DNA from: Cyanobacteria bacterium UBA11153 | GTDB lineage: Bacteria > Cyanobacteriota > Cyanobacteriia > Cyanobacteriales > Coleofasciculaceae | Reading direction: 5' to 3' | Length of the DNA: 17,945 bases | NCBI GenBank assembly: GCA_003511885.1 | Contig: DOIX01000199.1 | Span: 37,505-55,449, forward strand | Shown here: positions 8,003 to 14,989 of the stretch, piece by piece | Layout: the number at the start of each line of letters is the position of its first letter | Numbering within the stretch: the stretch's first letter is position 1 | Notes under the pieces: model-generated | Told to the model about the DNA's origin: nothing | Database searches by the model: none | What the model saw: the letters and a program-made list of their open reading frames with translations, nothing else | Position numbers and translations under genes: made by a program

Positions 8003-9181
8003 ATGAAAATCCTAGTCGCCAGCCATACTTATATAGTAGATCTCAACTGCGAAAAATTTAAAACCCTATCCCAATTAGAACCAAATATTGAAGTAACAAT
8101 AGTTGTCCCGCGTCGATGGAAACCAGGTGGAGTCCAAAATAAAATAATTGAAAGCCAACCTCGTCAATCGGGATCGTTTCGGGTAGTACCTATTTCTAAT
8201 TTTAGTGAAAATAATCAGGGATTACTTACCTTTGGCACAGATATTATTTCCCTGTTACGTGAATTTAAACCTCAGATTATTCAGGTTGAACAAGGGGCTA
8301 AGGCTTTAGGGTATGCCCAGTTAATTTTCCTCAATCAGCTATTGGGATTGAAAGCTAAAAATGTTTTCTTTACTTGGTGGAATTTGCCCTATCAGGTGAA
8401 GTTTCCCCTTTCTGTACTTCATAGCTATAACTTAAAAAATACTCATGGCTTAGTTGCTGGAAATCAAGATGCTGTGGATGTATTGCAAGAGCATGGTTAC
8501 CATTGTTCCTCGATTGTCATGCCTCAGTTGGGAGTAGATGAAGCTTTATTTCGTCCTCAAGCTCAACCCGAATTGAGAAGTAAATTAGGTATTAAAGCCG
8601 ATGAGTTTGTCGTAGGGTTTGTGGGAAGGTTTGTGGAAGAGAAAGGAATATTAACTTTAGGGCAAGCCTTGGCTGGATTAAAAGAAATTCCTTGGAAATG
8701 GTTATTGTTGGGGCGGGGTGAGTTGCAGTCGGTGTTGCTGGAAAAGGCGGCGGAATGGGGCATTAAAGATAGGATGATTGTGGTGGAAAGCGTCCCTCAT
8801 AATGAAGTGCCGCGCTATATTAATGTGATGAATACTTTGGTATTGCCATCTGAAACTACTTATAAGTTTAAAACTTTAACTGCGGCAGGTTGGAAGGAGC
8901 AGTTTGGTCATGTTTTGATTGAAGCGATGGCGGCTAAAGTTCCTGTAATTGGCTCTGATTCTGGGGAAATTCCTCATGTTATTGCAGATACTGGTATGGT
9001 ATTTCCGGAAGGGGATGTAATTACTTTGCGGGATTGTTTGCAAGATATGATGCAAAAACCAGATTTAGCTAATAAACTGGGCAATTTGGGTTATCAACGA
9101 GCGATGAGTCGATATACTAATAGGGCTTTGGCACAGGAGTTGTTGAATTTTTATAAGGAGTTGATAGCAGTTGACAGTTGA
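8003..9181 (+). CDS. hpsO: HpsO-like family 4 glycosyltransferase
   Basis: This is a 392-residue GT-B glycosyltransferase (GT4). The N-terminal acceptor domain starts MKILVASHTYIVDLN, without the usual glycine-rich loop, a feature I associate with HpsO-type proteins. The C-terminal donor domain has GFVGRFVEEKGI (205-216), the strand WLLLGRGE (233-240), and the donor-binding E-x7-E pair E299/E307 in KEQFGHVLIEAMA (298-310). GSDSGEIPHVI (317-327) follows, as usual in GT4. There are no membrane segments. The last codons (A-V-D-S-stop) run into the heptameric TTGACAG array, so the array overlaps the stop codon and the C-terminus may differ from relatives. It is 184 bp after hpsN across a large inverted repeat, and 890 bp before hpsP. 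Confidence 0.8.
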   Translation: MKILVASHTYIVDLNCEKFKTLSQLEPNIEVTIVVPRRWKPGGVQNKIIESQPRQSGSFRVVPISNFSENNQGLLTFGTDIISLLREFKPQIIQVEQGAKALGYAQLIFLNQLLGLKAKNVFFTWWNLPYQVKFPLSVLHSYNLKNTHGLVAGNQDAVDVLQEHGYHCSSIVMPQLGVDEALFRPQAQPELRSKLGIKADEFVVGFVGRFVEEKGILTLGQALAGLKEIPWKWLLLGRGELQSVLLEKAAEWGIKDRMIVVESVPHNEVPRYINVMNTLVLPSETTYKFKTLTAAGWKEQFGHVLIEAMAAKVPVIGSDSGEIPHVIADTGMVFPEGDVITLRDCLQDMMQKPDLANKLGNLGYQRAMSRYTNRALAQELLNFYKELIAVDS

Positions 9182-9213
9182 CAATTGACAGTTGACAGTT
9201 GACAGTTGTCAAC
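9171..9213. repeat. Heptameric tandem repeat (TTGACAR)5 ending in a palindrome
   Basis: Five consecutive 7-base units, TTGACAG or TTGACAA, run from 9171 to 9205. The last unit is part of a perfect 7-2-7 palindrome, GTTGACA-GT-TGTCAAC (9198-9213). The array covers the hpsO stop codon (TGA at 9179-9181). Confidence 0.9.
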
Positions 9214-9227
9214 TACTCTATAATAGA

Positions 9228-9325
9228 TACAGCAACCGTTAGGGCGGTTAAGAGGTTCTCAATTCCTGAAATAATTGATTTGACGATTTTCTTCCCCAGC
9301 CCCTAGCCCCTATTCCCTCGCTATA
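9228..9325 (+). repeat. Dispersed ~100-bp repeat, copy B
   Basis: This is the most diverged of the three copies. It starts TACAGCAACCG (one change from TATAGC) and ends TTCCCTCGCTATA. It shares ATTCCT, TTGATTTGAC, TTTTCTTCCC and an AGCCCCT heptamer run with copies A and C. It lies between the hpsO-associated heptamer array and the first Uma2 gene. Confidence 0.75.
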
Positions 9326-9355
9326 ATATTAACAAACTACTCAGGGGACAAGGCG

Positions 9356-9943
9356 ATGAACCAAAATACAATCACCCTACCTCCTATCCTGGAATTAAGT
9401 ATCGATTTGACTGACAAGCAGTTTTTTGATCTTTGTCAGAAAAATCGGGATTACCGATTTGAAAGGAGTGCATCTGGAGATTTACTAATTATGCCACCAA
9501 CAGGAAGTGAGACGGGTAGACGTAACGTTAAAATAACTACCAAACTAGAAATTTGGAACAGTAAGCACAATTTAGGAGTTGTTTTTGACTCGTCTACTGG
9601 TTTTAAATTACCTAATGGCGCGGATCGTTCCCCCGATGCTTCTTGGATTAAAAAAGAAAGATGGGAGGCTTTAACTTCTGAAGAAAAAGAAACATTTGCA
9701 CCTATTTGTCCTGATTTTGTAGTTGAGTTACGATCTAAAAATGACTCGATAAAAGAACTTCAGCAAAAAATGCAGGAGTATATGGATAATGGCGCTCGTT
9801 TGGGTTGGTTACTTGACAGAAAAAATAGACAAGTTGCCATTTATCGCCAAGGGCAGGATGTGGAGATTATTCAATCTCCTACTACTTTATCTGGAGAAGA
9901 TATCCTGCCGGGATTTGTTTTGGATTTAACTGATATTCTGTAG
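9356..9943 (+). CDS. Uma2 family (DUF820) PD-(D/E)XK nuclease-like protein
   Basis: This 195-residue protein belongs to the Uma2/DUF820 family, which is greatly expanded in cyanobacteria and has a restriction-endonuclease-like fold without a proven role. Visible landmarks are GDLLIMPPTGSETGRRN (41-57), VVFDSSTGFKLPNGADRSPD (75-94) with the likely active-site D94, and CPDFVVELRSKND (118-130) with E124. KMQEYMDNGARLGWLLD (138-154) follows. Length is normal. A weak AAGG lies before the ATG. It sits between hpsO and hpsP on the same strand but has no known link to polysaccharide synthesis. Together with flanking repeats it looks like an insertion splitting the locus. About half its residues match the second Uma2 gene at 11302-11916. 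Confidence 0.88.
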   Translation: MNQNTITLPPILELSIDLTDKQFFDLCQKNRDYRFERSASGDLLIMPPTGSETGRRNVKITTKLEIWNSKHNLGVVFDSSTGFKLPNGADRSPDASWIKKERWEALTSEEKETFAPICPDFVVELRSKNDSIKELQQKMQEYMDNGARLGWLLDRKNRQVAIYRQGQDVEIIQSPTTLSGEDILPGFVLDLTDIL

Positions 9944-10071
9944 GAGAGTTCAATTTATTAGACAAACGGTGATGAACTATAGCATCAATCCAGTAGAATC
10001 ATTCTATTTATACGGATTGACTAGCATATTATTGGATATAACTAATGCTATATTAATCCAATTATCAACTC

Positions 10072-11271
10072 ATGAGCAAACCTCTGAAAATCCTCCAAAT
10101 CGTCCCCTCTATCTCCTTAATATACGGTGGTCCTAGCCAAATGGTAATGGGACTTTCCTCCGCACTAGCTGCTCAAGGTGTGGAAGTGACTATCCTAACC
10201 ACTGACTCTAATGGCGATTTCGGACAAGCTCCTCTAGATGTACCATTAAATAGACCTGTTCCACAAGATGGGTATGAGGTGCGATATTTCCGCTGTTATC
10301 CTTTTCGCCGCTATAAGTTTTCTCTGGATTTGTTACGCTGGCTGTGGGAAAATGCTCGAAATTATGATGTGGCTCATATTCATGCTCTATTTTCTCCTGT
10401 AACTTCTGTATCCGCAATGATTGCTAGACGGAAAAAGTTACCTTACATATTACGTCCATTGGGTACGCTAGATCCTGCGGATTTGCAGAAAAAACGGCAA
10501 TTAAAAAAAATTTATGCTGCACTTTTAGAAAAACCTAATTTAGCGGGTGCAGCAGGTGTTCATTTTACTAGTAAAGAAGAGGCAAAAATTTCCGAAAGAT
10601 TCGGTACTAATCCTCCAGATATTATAATTCCTTTGGGTGTCAAATCTCCAACAATGCCAGCTCGATGTGAAGCGCGGCGGCGGTGGGGCATTTCTGATGA
10701 GAAGCCGTTACTATTATTTATGTCGAGAATCGATCCGAAAAAGGGATTGGATTTATTAATTCCAGCTTTAGAAAGGTTATTGGCATCAGGAGTCAATTTT
10801 CATTTTGTCTTGGCAGGAACTAATCCGCAAGATCCGGATTATGAAAAGCAAATTAGCGAACAAGTAAAAACTTCGACACTTTCATCATGTACGACAATTA
10901 CAGGTTTTGTTACTGGTGAATTGAAGGCAGCTTTATTACAAGATGCGGATTTATTTGTCCTAGCTTCTTACTACGAAAACTTTGGGATTGCGGTAGCAGA
11001 AGCGATGGTGGCGGGAACCGCTGTAGTAATTTCAGATGGAGTCCATATTTGGGAAGATGTGAAAGGGGCTGAAGCGGGGTGGGTTTGTGGTTGTGAAGTC
11101 GATGCTTTGACTGAAGTTTTACAGGAGGCTTTGGCGGATGTGGGGGAACAAAAGCGACGAGGCAGGAATGCGAGAGAATATGCTTTGACTAATTATAGTT
11201 GGGATGCGATCGCAAATCTGATGATTCATGCTTATCAGCAAGTGCTATCACAGGATTTTCATCCTCTCTAG
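10072..11271 (+). CDS. hpsP: HpsP-like family 4 glycosyltransferase
   Basis: This is a 399-residue GT-B glycosyltransferase (GT4) expected to add a sugar in hormogonium/slime polysaccharide assembly. The N-terminal domain has the classic start ILQIVPSISLIYGGPSQMV (7-25), with the glycine loop YGGPS. HIHALFSP (102-109) is the acceptor-side histidine region. The donor domain has LLFMSRIDPKKGLD (214-227), HFVLAGTNPQDPD (244-256), and the E-x7-E pair E302/E310 in YENFGIAVAEAM (301-312). There are no membrane segments. The GT4 assignment is clear. The HpsP name rests on the locus and on recollection of the opening sequence. It is separated from hpsO by repeats and a Uma2 gene, so it may need its own promoter; a good one is not obvious in 9944-10071, which is A/T-rich with a weak ATTGGAT/ATCCAAT inverted repeat. 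Confidence 0.8.
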   Translation: MSKPLKILQIVPSISLIYGGPSQMVMGLSSALAAQGVEVTILTTDSNGDFGQAPLDVPLNRPVPQDGYEVRYFRCYPFRRYKFSLDLLRWLWENARNYDVAHIHALFSPVTSVSAMIARRKKLPYILRPLGTLDPADLQKKRQLKKIYAALLEKPNLAGAAGVHFTSKEEAKISERFGTNPPDIIIPLGVKSPTMPARCEARRRWGISDEKPLLLFMSRIDPKKGLDLLIPALERLLASGVNFHFVLAGTNPQDPDYEKQISEQVKTSTLSSCTTITGFVTGELKAALLQDADLFVLASYYENFGIAVAEAMVAGTAVVISDGVHIWEDVKGAEAGWVCGCEVDALTEVLQEALADVGEQKRRGRNAREYALTNYSWDAIANLMIHAYQQVLSQDFHPL

Positions 11272-11301
11272 CTTTGGATATTTTGCAAATGAAGCACCTT
11301 A

Positions 11302-11916
<615 letters not shown>

Positions 11917-11966
11917 CTTAACCTCCTGTGCAACAGGGATTTGCTGAATGATTTTAATCCTTATTT

Positions 11967-11972
11967 ATTATA
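11967..11972 (-). promoter_or_regulatory. Candidate -10 box for the second Uma2 gene
   Basis: On the minus strand TATAAT is preceded by GAC and lies about 50 bases before the start codon. A strong AGGAGG is just ahead of the ATG. No good -35 hexamer is seen 16-18 bases upstream. Confidence 0.4.
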
Positions 11973-12107
11973 GTCTTTTGATTCTATCGAGAAGTAATTT
12001 TGCGCGTCAAGAAAAGTTGTAGAATTTATTTCTGCAATATAGTAGAGTGGGGAGCATCCCACTTTGGCAAAGATACTCGTTTTTTGACAAAGTTTTTACC
12101 CCCCCAG

Positions 12108-12127
12108 CCCCCCTTGTCAAAGGGGGG
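12108..12127. repeat. C/G-rich palindrome
   Basis: CCCCCCTT (12108-12115) and AAGGGGGG (12120-12127) form an 8-bp perfect stem with a four-base loop. A CCCCCCAG run precedes it. This sort of C6/G6 hairpin is a common intergenic repeat in filamentous cyanobacteria. A smaller hairpin, AGTGGG/CCCACT, is nearby at about 12045-12062. Confidence 0.6.
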
Positions 12128-12131
12128 ATTA

Positions 12132-12249
12132 ATACCAAATCCGCTTTTTAAACCCCCGTTATCATTATGCCATTTTTTTCTCCCCTGCTCCCTTCTCCCT
12201 TCTCAAGAGCTTTTTTAGATAAAGGGGGTAATTAACCCGGATTTGGTAT
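12132..12249. mobile_element. MITE-like element with 12-bp terminal inverted repeats
   Basis: The ends are perfect 12-bp inverted repeats: ATACCAAATCCG (12132-12143) and CGGATTTGGTAT (12238-12249). Just inside, CCCCCGTTATC (12153-12163) is nearly complementary to GATAAAGGGGG (12218-12228), so the stem continues. The 118-bp size and absence of coding sequence fit a miniature inverted-repeat element. TATACCAAATCCG-type ends are, to my knowledge, frequent in cyanobacterial intergenic DNA. No clear target-site duplication is visible. Confidence 0.6.
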
Positions 12250-12286
12250 AAGAATCAACCTGCATTTCTTCCAAATCGGGATGCGC

Positions 12287-12318
12287 CAGTAGAGTGTGTT
12301 ATGTAACACACTCTACTG
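12287..12318. repeat. Perfect 15-2-15 palindrome, possible 3' processing signal
   Basis: CAGTAGAGTGTGTTA (12287-12301) and TAACACACTCTACTG (12304-12318) are exact complements around a two-base centre. The palindrome lies 21 bp beyond the stop codon of the minus-strand beta-helix gene. It could end or protect that transcript, but no T-tract follows, so a standard Rho-independent terminator is not supported. Confidence 0.7.
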
Positions 12319-12339
12319 ATGTCTGGTAAATTATTAACC

Positions 12340-13272
12340 TTATCTTTCTAATCGAAAGCTATTGTTTTCTATCCTGGTATTAACTAGGTTAATTCTATCA
12401 AAATTGTTGGTAAATTTAGCAAAATAATTATCTGTAATAATACAGTCTTTTACCAGGATTAAATTATCTTCTTTTAGACCATAAAATTGACTGCTTTGGA
12501 GATTAAAAAACAAGTAATCATTTACACTGCCTAAATTACTACTGAAGTTATCAATAAATTCACATTTGATAAATTGTACATTGGACGAGTTGCCAATATT
12601 GATTAATTCATAGTCTCTATTTTTAGTCCACTTACAGTTGGTAAACTTAACCTCATTAGAACTTTCAACAGTTAATCCGTGGTAAGTACAGTTAGTAATT
12701 TCTGTATTTTGACAAGATAATTGTTGAATTCGGTTAGCAGTTATGCCAATAGTGCCGCTGCCAAAAAGAATACAGCGATTGATGGAGATTCTGTCACTAT
12801 CGGCAAAATATAAAACTCCACCATGACAATAACCTGGCTCTGGCGAGTGTCCCGCTTCGATATTTTCTATAGTAAGATTATGGCAATTCCGAAACCGAAG
12901 CACTTCGGCATAACGAGGTTGGGTAAGGAGGCGGGAAGGAGAATTCCCGACTCCGATAATCTTCAGATTTTCCACATCAGAAATGATTAATTCGTAACCA
13001 TCGAATACCTTTTCCAACCTCGCGTATTGACTGCGAGTATTAGGATTGAGGTTGGAGAGTCGGTAGGTTATCGGTTCCAGTTTTATAGTACGATTAGGTG
13101 CGATTGCACTGAAAAACTCTTCAACTGTACCAACCGTTACTTCTTCTCTATTATCTTCTCTCTTGGCAGCGGCAACATTTCTTTTCTCCAATGCGACGGC
13201 GACACTACCGCCCAATAAGGATAACAGACTTAGGGAAAAAGATCTCCGGCTTTGATGGCTTAATAATTTCAT
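12340..13272 (-). CDS. Probable Tat-exported right-handed beta-helix protein
   Basis: This 310-residue protein has an N-terminal twin-arginine signal: SRRSFSL (8-14) fits the S-R-R-x-F consensus and is followed by a hydrophobic stretch (15-28). Signal peptidase sites are plausible near AVA or AAA (25-36). From about residue 85 it is built of repeated short turns rich in N, T and I, for example LRFRNCHNLTIENIEAG, ISINRCILFGSGTIGITAN, LTVESSNEVKFTNCKW and VQFIKCEFIDN. This is typical of right-handed parallel beta-helix (pectate-lyase/NosD-like) proteins. No catalytic set of a polysaccharide lyase is recognisable. The likely location is periplasmic or extracellular. AGGA lies seven bases before the ATG and overlaps the stop codon of the nearest duplicated chlG tail. 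It is downstream of chlG and may share its transcript. Confidence 0.75.
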   Translation of the reverse strand: MKLLSHQSRRSFSLSLLSLLGGSVAVALEKRNVAAAKREDNREEVTVGTVEEFFSAIAPNRTIKLEPITYRLSNLNPNTRSQYARLEKVFDGYELIISDVENLKIIGVGNSPSRLLTQPRYAEVLRFRNCHNLTIENIEAGHSPEPGYCHGGVLYFADSDRISINRCILFGSGTIGITANRIQQLSCQNTEITNCTYHGLTVESSNEVKFTNCKWTKNRDYELINIGNSSNVQFIKCEFIDNFSSNLGSVNDYLFFNLQSSQFYGLKEDNLILVKDCIITDNYFAKFTNNFDRINLVNTRIENNSFRLER

Positions 13273-13281
13273 GACTCAATC

Positions 13282-13592
13282 CTACATACCGCTATGCCCT
13301 AAAGCTAAATCTGCCACCAACATTCCCAAAACCTAATAGCGATTGGCATATCTTGTTCGTAGTAAGCGATTTATCGCTGATTGAGGCGATTCATCGCCTA
13401 CTACAAACTTGCTATATACCGCTATGCCCTAAAGCTAAACCTGCTACCAACATTCCCAAAACCTAATAGTGATTGGCATATTTTGTTCGTAGTAAGCGAT
13501 TTATCGCTGATTGAGGCGATTCATCGCCTACTATAAACTTGCTACATTCCACTATGTCCTAAAGCTAAACCTGCTACCAACATTCCCAAAAC
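13282..13592 (-). repeat. Threefold tandem repeat of the chlG 3' end with palindromic spacer (130-bp period)
   Basis: The last 51 bp of chlG (13542-13592, 16 codons plus stop) recur at 13412-13462 and 13282-13332. They are separated by two 79-bp spacers (13463-13541 and 13333-13411) that differ at only three positions, all C/T. Both extra copies keep the frame: VLGMLVAGLALGHSGI-stop and VLGMLVADLALGHSGM-stop. Each spacer holds a ~46-bp symmetrical block (13359-13404 and 13489-13534) with ends GTAGTA/TACTAC and two inner hairpins, AGCGAT-TT-ATCGCT and GGCGAT-TC-ATCGCC. The downstream-most copy ends nine bases before the beta-helix start codon. Confidence 0.92.
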
Positions 13593-14522
13593 TAAAAATG
13601 GTTGAGCGCTAGCCTGATATTTAACATCATTCTTTAAAGGATCGCGCAAAAAGTACATATCCTGAAAAGTAATTTGGGGAATAATCAACAACAAGAGAAT
13701 GGTGGCGTATAAATTCTGATGAATGCTAATTAAATAGCCAGCAATTCCCGCCTGAAAGATATCGATCATCAGTACGCAAATCCAAGCAGCCGTACCAATA
13801 CCAAACATCACAGGTAACGATTTTAACCCCAATTTGCGATCGCCTTCCACACTCTTGAAGTCATTGACTACGGCAATTCCCAACCCAGCCATACTATAAA
13901 ATAGGGTAAGAATCACAATCGTCCAATTCAAATGACCAAATAAAGCATGTCCCGCCCACCATGGTAACGCGATATAACTAGAGCCTAGGGCATAATTCCC
14001 CAACCACCCATTTTGTTTTAATTTTAATGGTGGTGCAGAATAGATATAAGCTAAAAATCCACCCCCTAAAGCCAAACAAGTCATAATCGGAAAATCATGA
14101 CCAGCCCAAACATCCAAACCGTAGGCAATCCCAATACCTGCAATTAATAATACCAGAATTTGGGTCACTACTTGAGGAATAGAAATCGCACCCGACGGGA
14201 TGGGGCGATAGGGTTCGTTGATAGCATCAATTTCGCGATCGTAAAAATCATTTAAAGTTTGAGTATAACCTGCCAGCAAAGGACCAGACATTAACATACA
14301 GGTGGCTACTTTTAGCACATCTTCAATTGTCCAAGTATATCCACCACCAGAGGCTGCACCGCAAACCACACCCCAAATTAAGGGAATCCAAGTAATGGGC
14401 TTCATTAACTGTAGGCGAATTTTCCAAATCGAAGTTTCACCAGGAGCAGCACCTTTCATCCCTAGAAGTTGTCTAGTTTTAGCGCTTCGTTCATTTGAGG
14501 TAGAGTCAGGAGAATCAGACAT
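13542..14522 (-). CDS. chlG: Chlorophyll a synthase
   Basis: ChlG attaches a phytyl or geranylgeranyl tail to chlorophyllide a, the last step of chlorophyll a synthesis, in the thylakoid or plasma membrane. It is a UbiA-type prenyltransferase. The first aspartate motif NDFYDREID is at 91-99, INEPYRPIPSG (101-111) is a chlorophyll-synthase signature, YSAPPLKLKQNG is at 161-172, and the second aspartate motif NDFKSVEGDR is at 220-229. About eight or nine membrane segments are visible. The 326-residue length and the soluble N-terminus with GMKGAAPGETSIWKIRLQLMK (about 21-41) are normal. The 3' end is unusual: the last 16 codons are repeated twice downstream. A heptamer array and a dispersed repeat occupy its promoter region. 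Confidence 0.96.
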   Translation of the reverse strand: MSDSPDSTSNERSAKTRQLLGMKGAAPGETSIWKIRLQLMKPITWIPLIWGVVCGAASGGGYTWTIEDVLKVATCMLMSGPLLAGYTQTLNDFYDREIDAINEPYRPIPSGAISIPQVVTQILVLLIAGIGIAYGLDVWAGHDFPIMTCLALGGGFLAYIYSAPPLKLKQNGWLGNYALGSSYIALPWWAGHALFGHLNWTIVILTLFYSMAGLGIAVVNDFKSVEGDRKLGLKSLPVMFGIGTAAWICVLMIDIFQAGIAGYLISIHQNLYATILLLLIIPQITFQDMYFLRDPLKNDVKYQASAQPFLVLGMLVAGLALGHSGM

Positions 14523-14539
14523 AGGTTAATTTGTCAATA

Positions 14540-14567
14540 GGTAATTGTTAATTGCTAATTACTAATT
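14540..14567. repeat. Heptameric tandem repeat in the chlG leader
   Basis: Four 7-base units of the form NNTAATT (GGTAATT, GTTAATT, GCTAATT, ACTAATT) run without gaps. They lie 18 to 45 bases before the chlG start codon, between the candidate -10 box and the coding sequence, so they would be transcribed as 5' leader. Confidence 0.85.
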
Positions 14568-14571
14568 GGAC

Positions 14572-14599
14572 ATTATAGCGGTTATTATACTTATAGCAA
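14572..14599 (-). promoter_or_regulatory. Candidate chlG promoter
   Basis: On the minus strand TTGCTA (14599-14594) and TATAAT (14577-14572) are separated by 16 bases, a sigma-70-type arrangement. The -35 hexamer lies inside the end of dispersed repeat copy C. The start codon is 50 bases downstream of the -10 box. Confidence 0.5.
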
Positions 14600-14696
14600 C
14601 CGCGAGGACAGCTAGGACATTCTCGATTCCTCAAACCCTTGATTAGACAGCTTTCTTCCCGATCCAATAGTCCCTAGCCCCTAGTCCCTCGCTATA
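14592..14696 (+). repeat. Dispersed ~100-bp repeat, copy C
   Basis: This 105-bp copy starts TATAGCAACCG and ends CCCTCGCTATA with perfect TATAGC/GCTATA termini. It is very close to copy A over CTTGATT-GACAGCTTTCTTCCC and the right end. It includes heptamer units GTCCCTA, GCCCCTA and GTCCCTC (14669-14690). It sits just upstream of chlG on the minus strand and appears to supply a -35 hexamer. Confidence 0.85.
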
Positions 14697-14778
14697 TTAG
14701 TCAAATAAACTCTAGTCTGTGCGTACCTTTGCGAATTCCTTTGCGCTATGAGCGTTAAAAAAACTGGATTCGCTCAAC

Positions 14779-14889
14779 TTAATTCCAACTTAAGTATCCT
14801 TCTCCTGAAAATAATTGATTGTGTTGATGAAACAAACCTCCTGTATCCTTATCTAACGTAAGTACAAATATTGACGGTTCGATCCCCAC
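14779..14889 (-). CDS. Small ORF of 36 codons, unknown product
   Basis: This is a short frame starting GTG and ending TAA. The product opens M-G-I-E-P-S-I-F-V-L-T-L-D-K-D-T-G-G and ends in YLSWN. It would be soluble and mildly acidic, with histidines at 21 and 23. The case for translation is the context. AAGGAGGGG (14901-14893) gives a very strong Shine-Dalgarno with AGGAGG five bases before GTG. A perfect extended -10 (TG-G-TATAAT) lies 36-44 bases ahead of the start. No relative is known to me. It may be a genuine small protein, an upstream leader peptide, or the remaining head of a lost gene. The frame is closed upstream by a TAA, so it is not the tail of a longer gene. Confidence 0.45.
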   Translation of the reverse strand: MGIEPSIFVLTLDKDTGGLFHQHNQLFSGEGYLSWN

Positions 14890-14924
14890 TATCCCCTCCT
14901 TGTTAAGCAGTTTTTTTTTTGCAA

Positions 14925-14933
14925 ATTATACCA
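14925..14933 (-). promoter_or_regulatory. Extended -10 promoter for the small ORF
   Basis: On the minus strand the sequence TGGTATAAT matches the extended -10 consensus TGnTATAAT exactly. A TTGACA occurs further upstream (14962-14957) but 26 bases away, too far for a normal -35. Transcription would start in the A10 run at about 14911-14920, giving a leader of about 25-30 bases. Confidence 0.5.
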
Positions 14934-14989
14934 CAAAAAAAATCAAACTTTTTGCTTGTCAAAACGGTTTCTTAGGGACTCTCAATTCT

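Noticed and set aside
9171..9213. CRISPR-like array
   Set aside because: Units are seven bases with no spacers; it is a simple tandem repeat.
9356..9943. First Uma2 gene as a polysaccharide enzyme of the locus
   Set aside because: It has clear Uma2 landmarks and no glycan-active motif; co-location is best explained by insertion.
12000..12218. 72-codon + strand frame
   Set aside because: It translates the C/G hairpin and MITE-like element (proline-rich low-complexity product), so it is not a gene.
12287..12318. Standard Rho-independent terminator for the beta-helix gene
   Set aside because: The palindrome is perfect but has no T-tract on either strand and only a two-base centre.
14870..14900. 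GGTTCGATCCCC resembling a tRNA T-arm
   Set aside because: The flanking five bases do not pair and no acceptor, D-arm or anticodon arm can be built around it; it lies in the small ORF's start region.
14957..14962. TTGACA as the -35 box of the small ORF promoter
   Set aside because: It is 26 bases from the TATAAT, well outside the normal spacing; the extended -10 is the better explanation.
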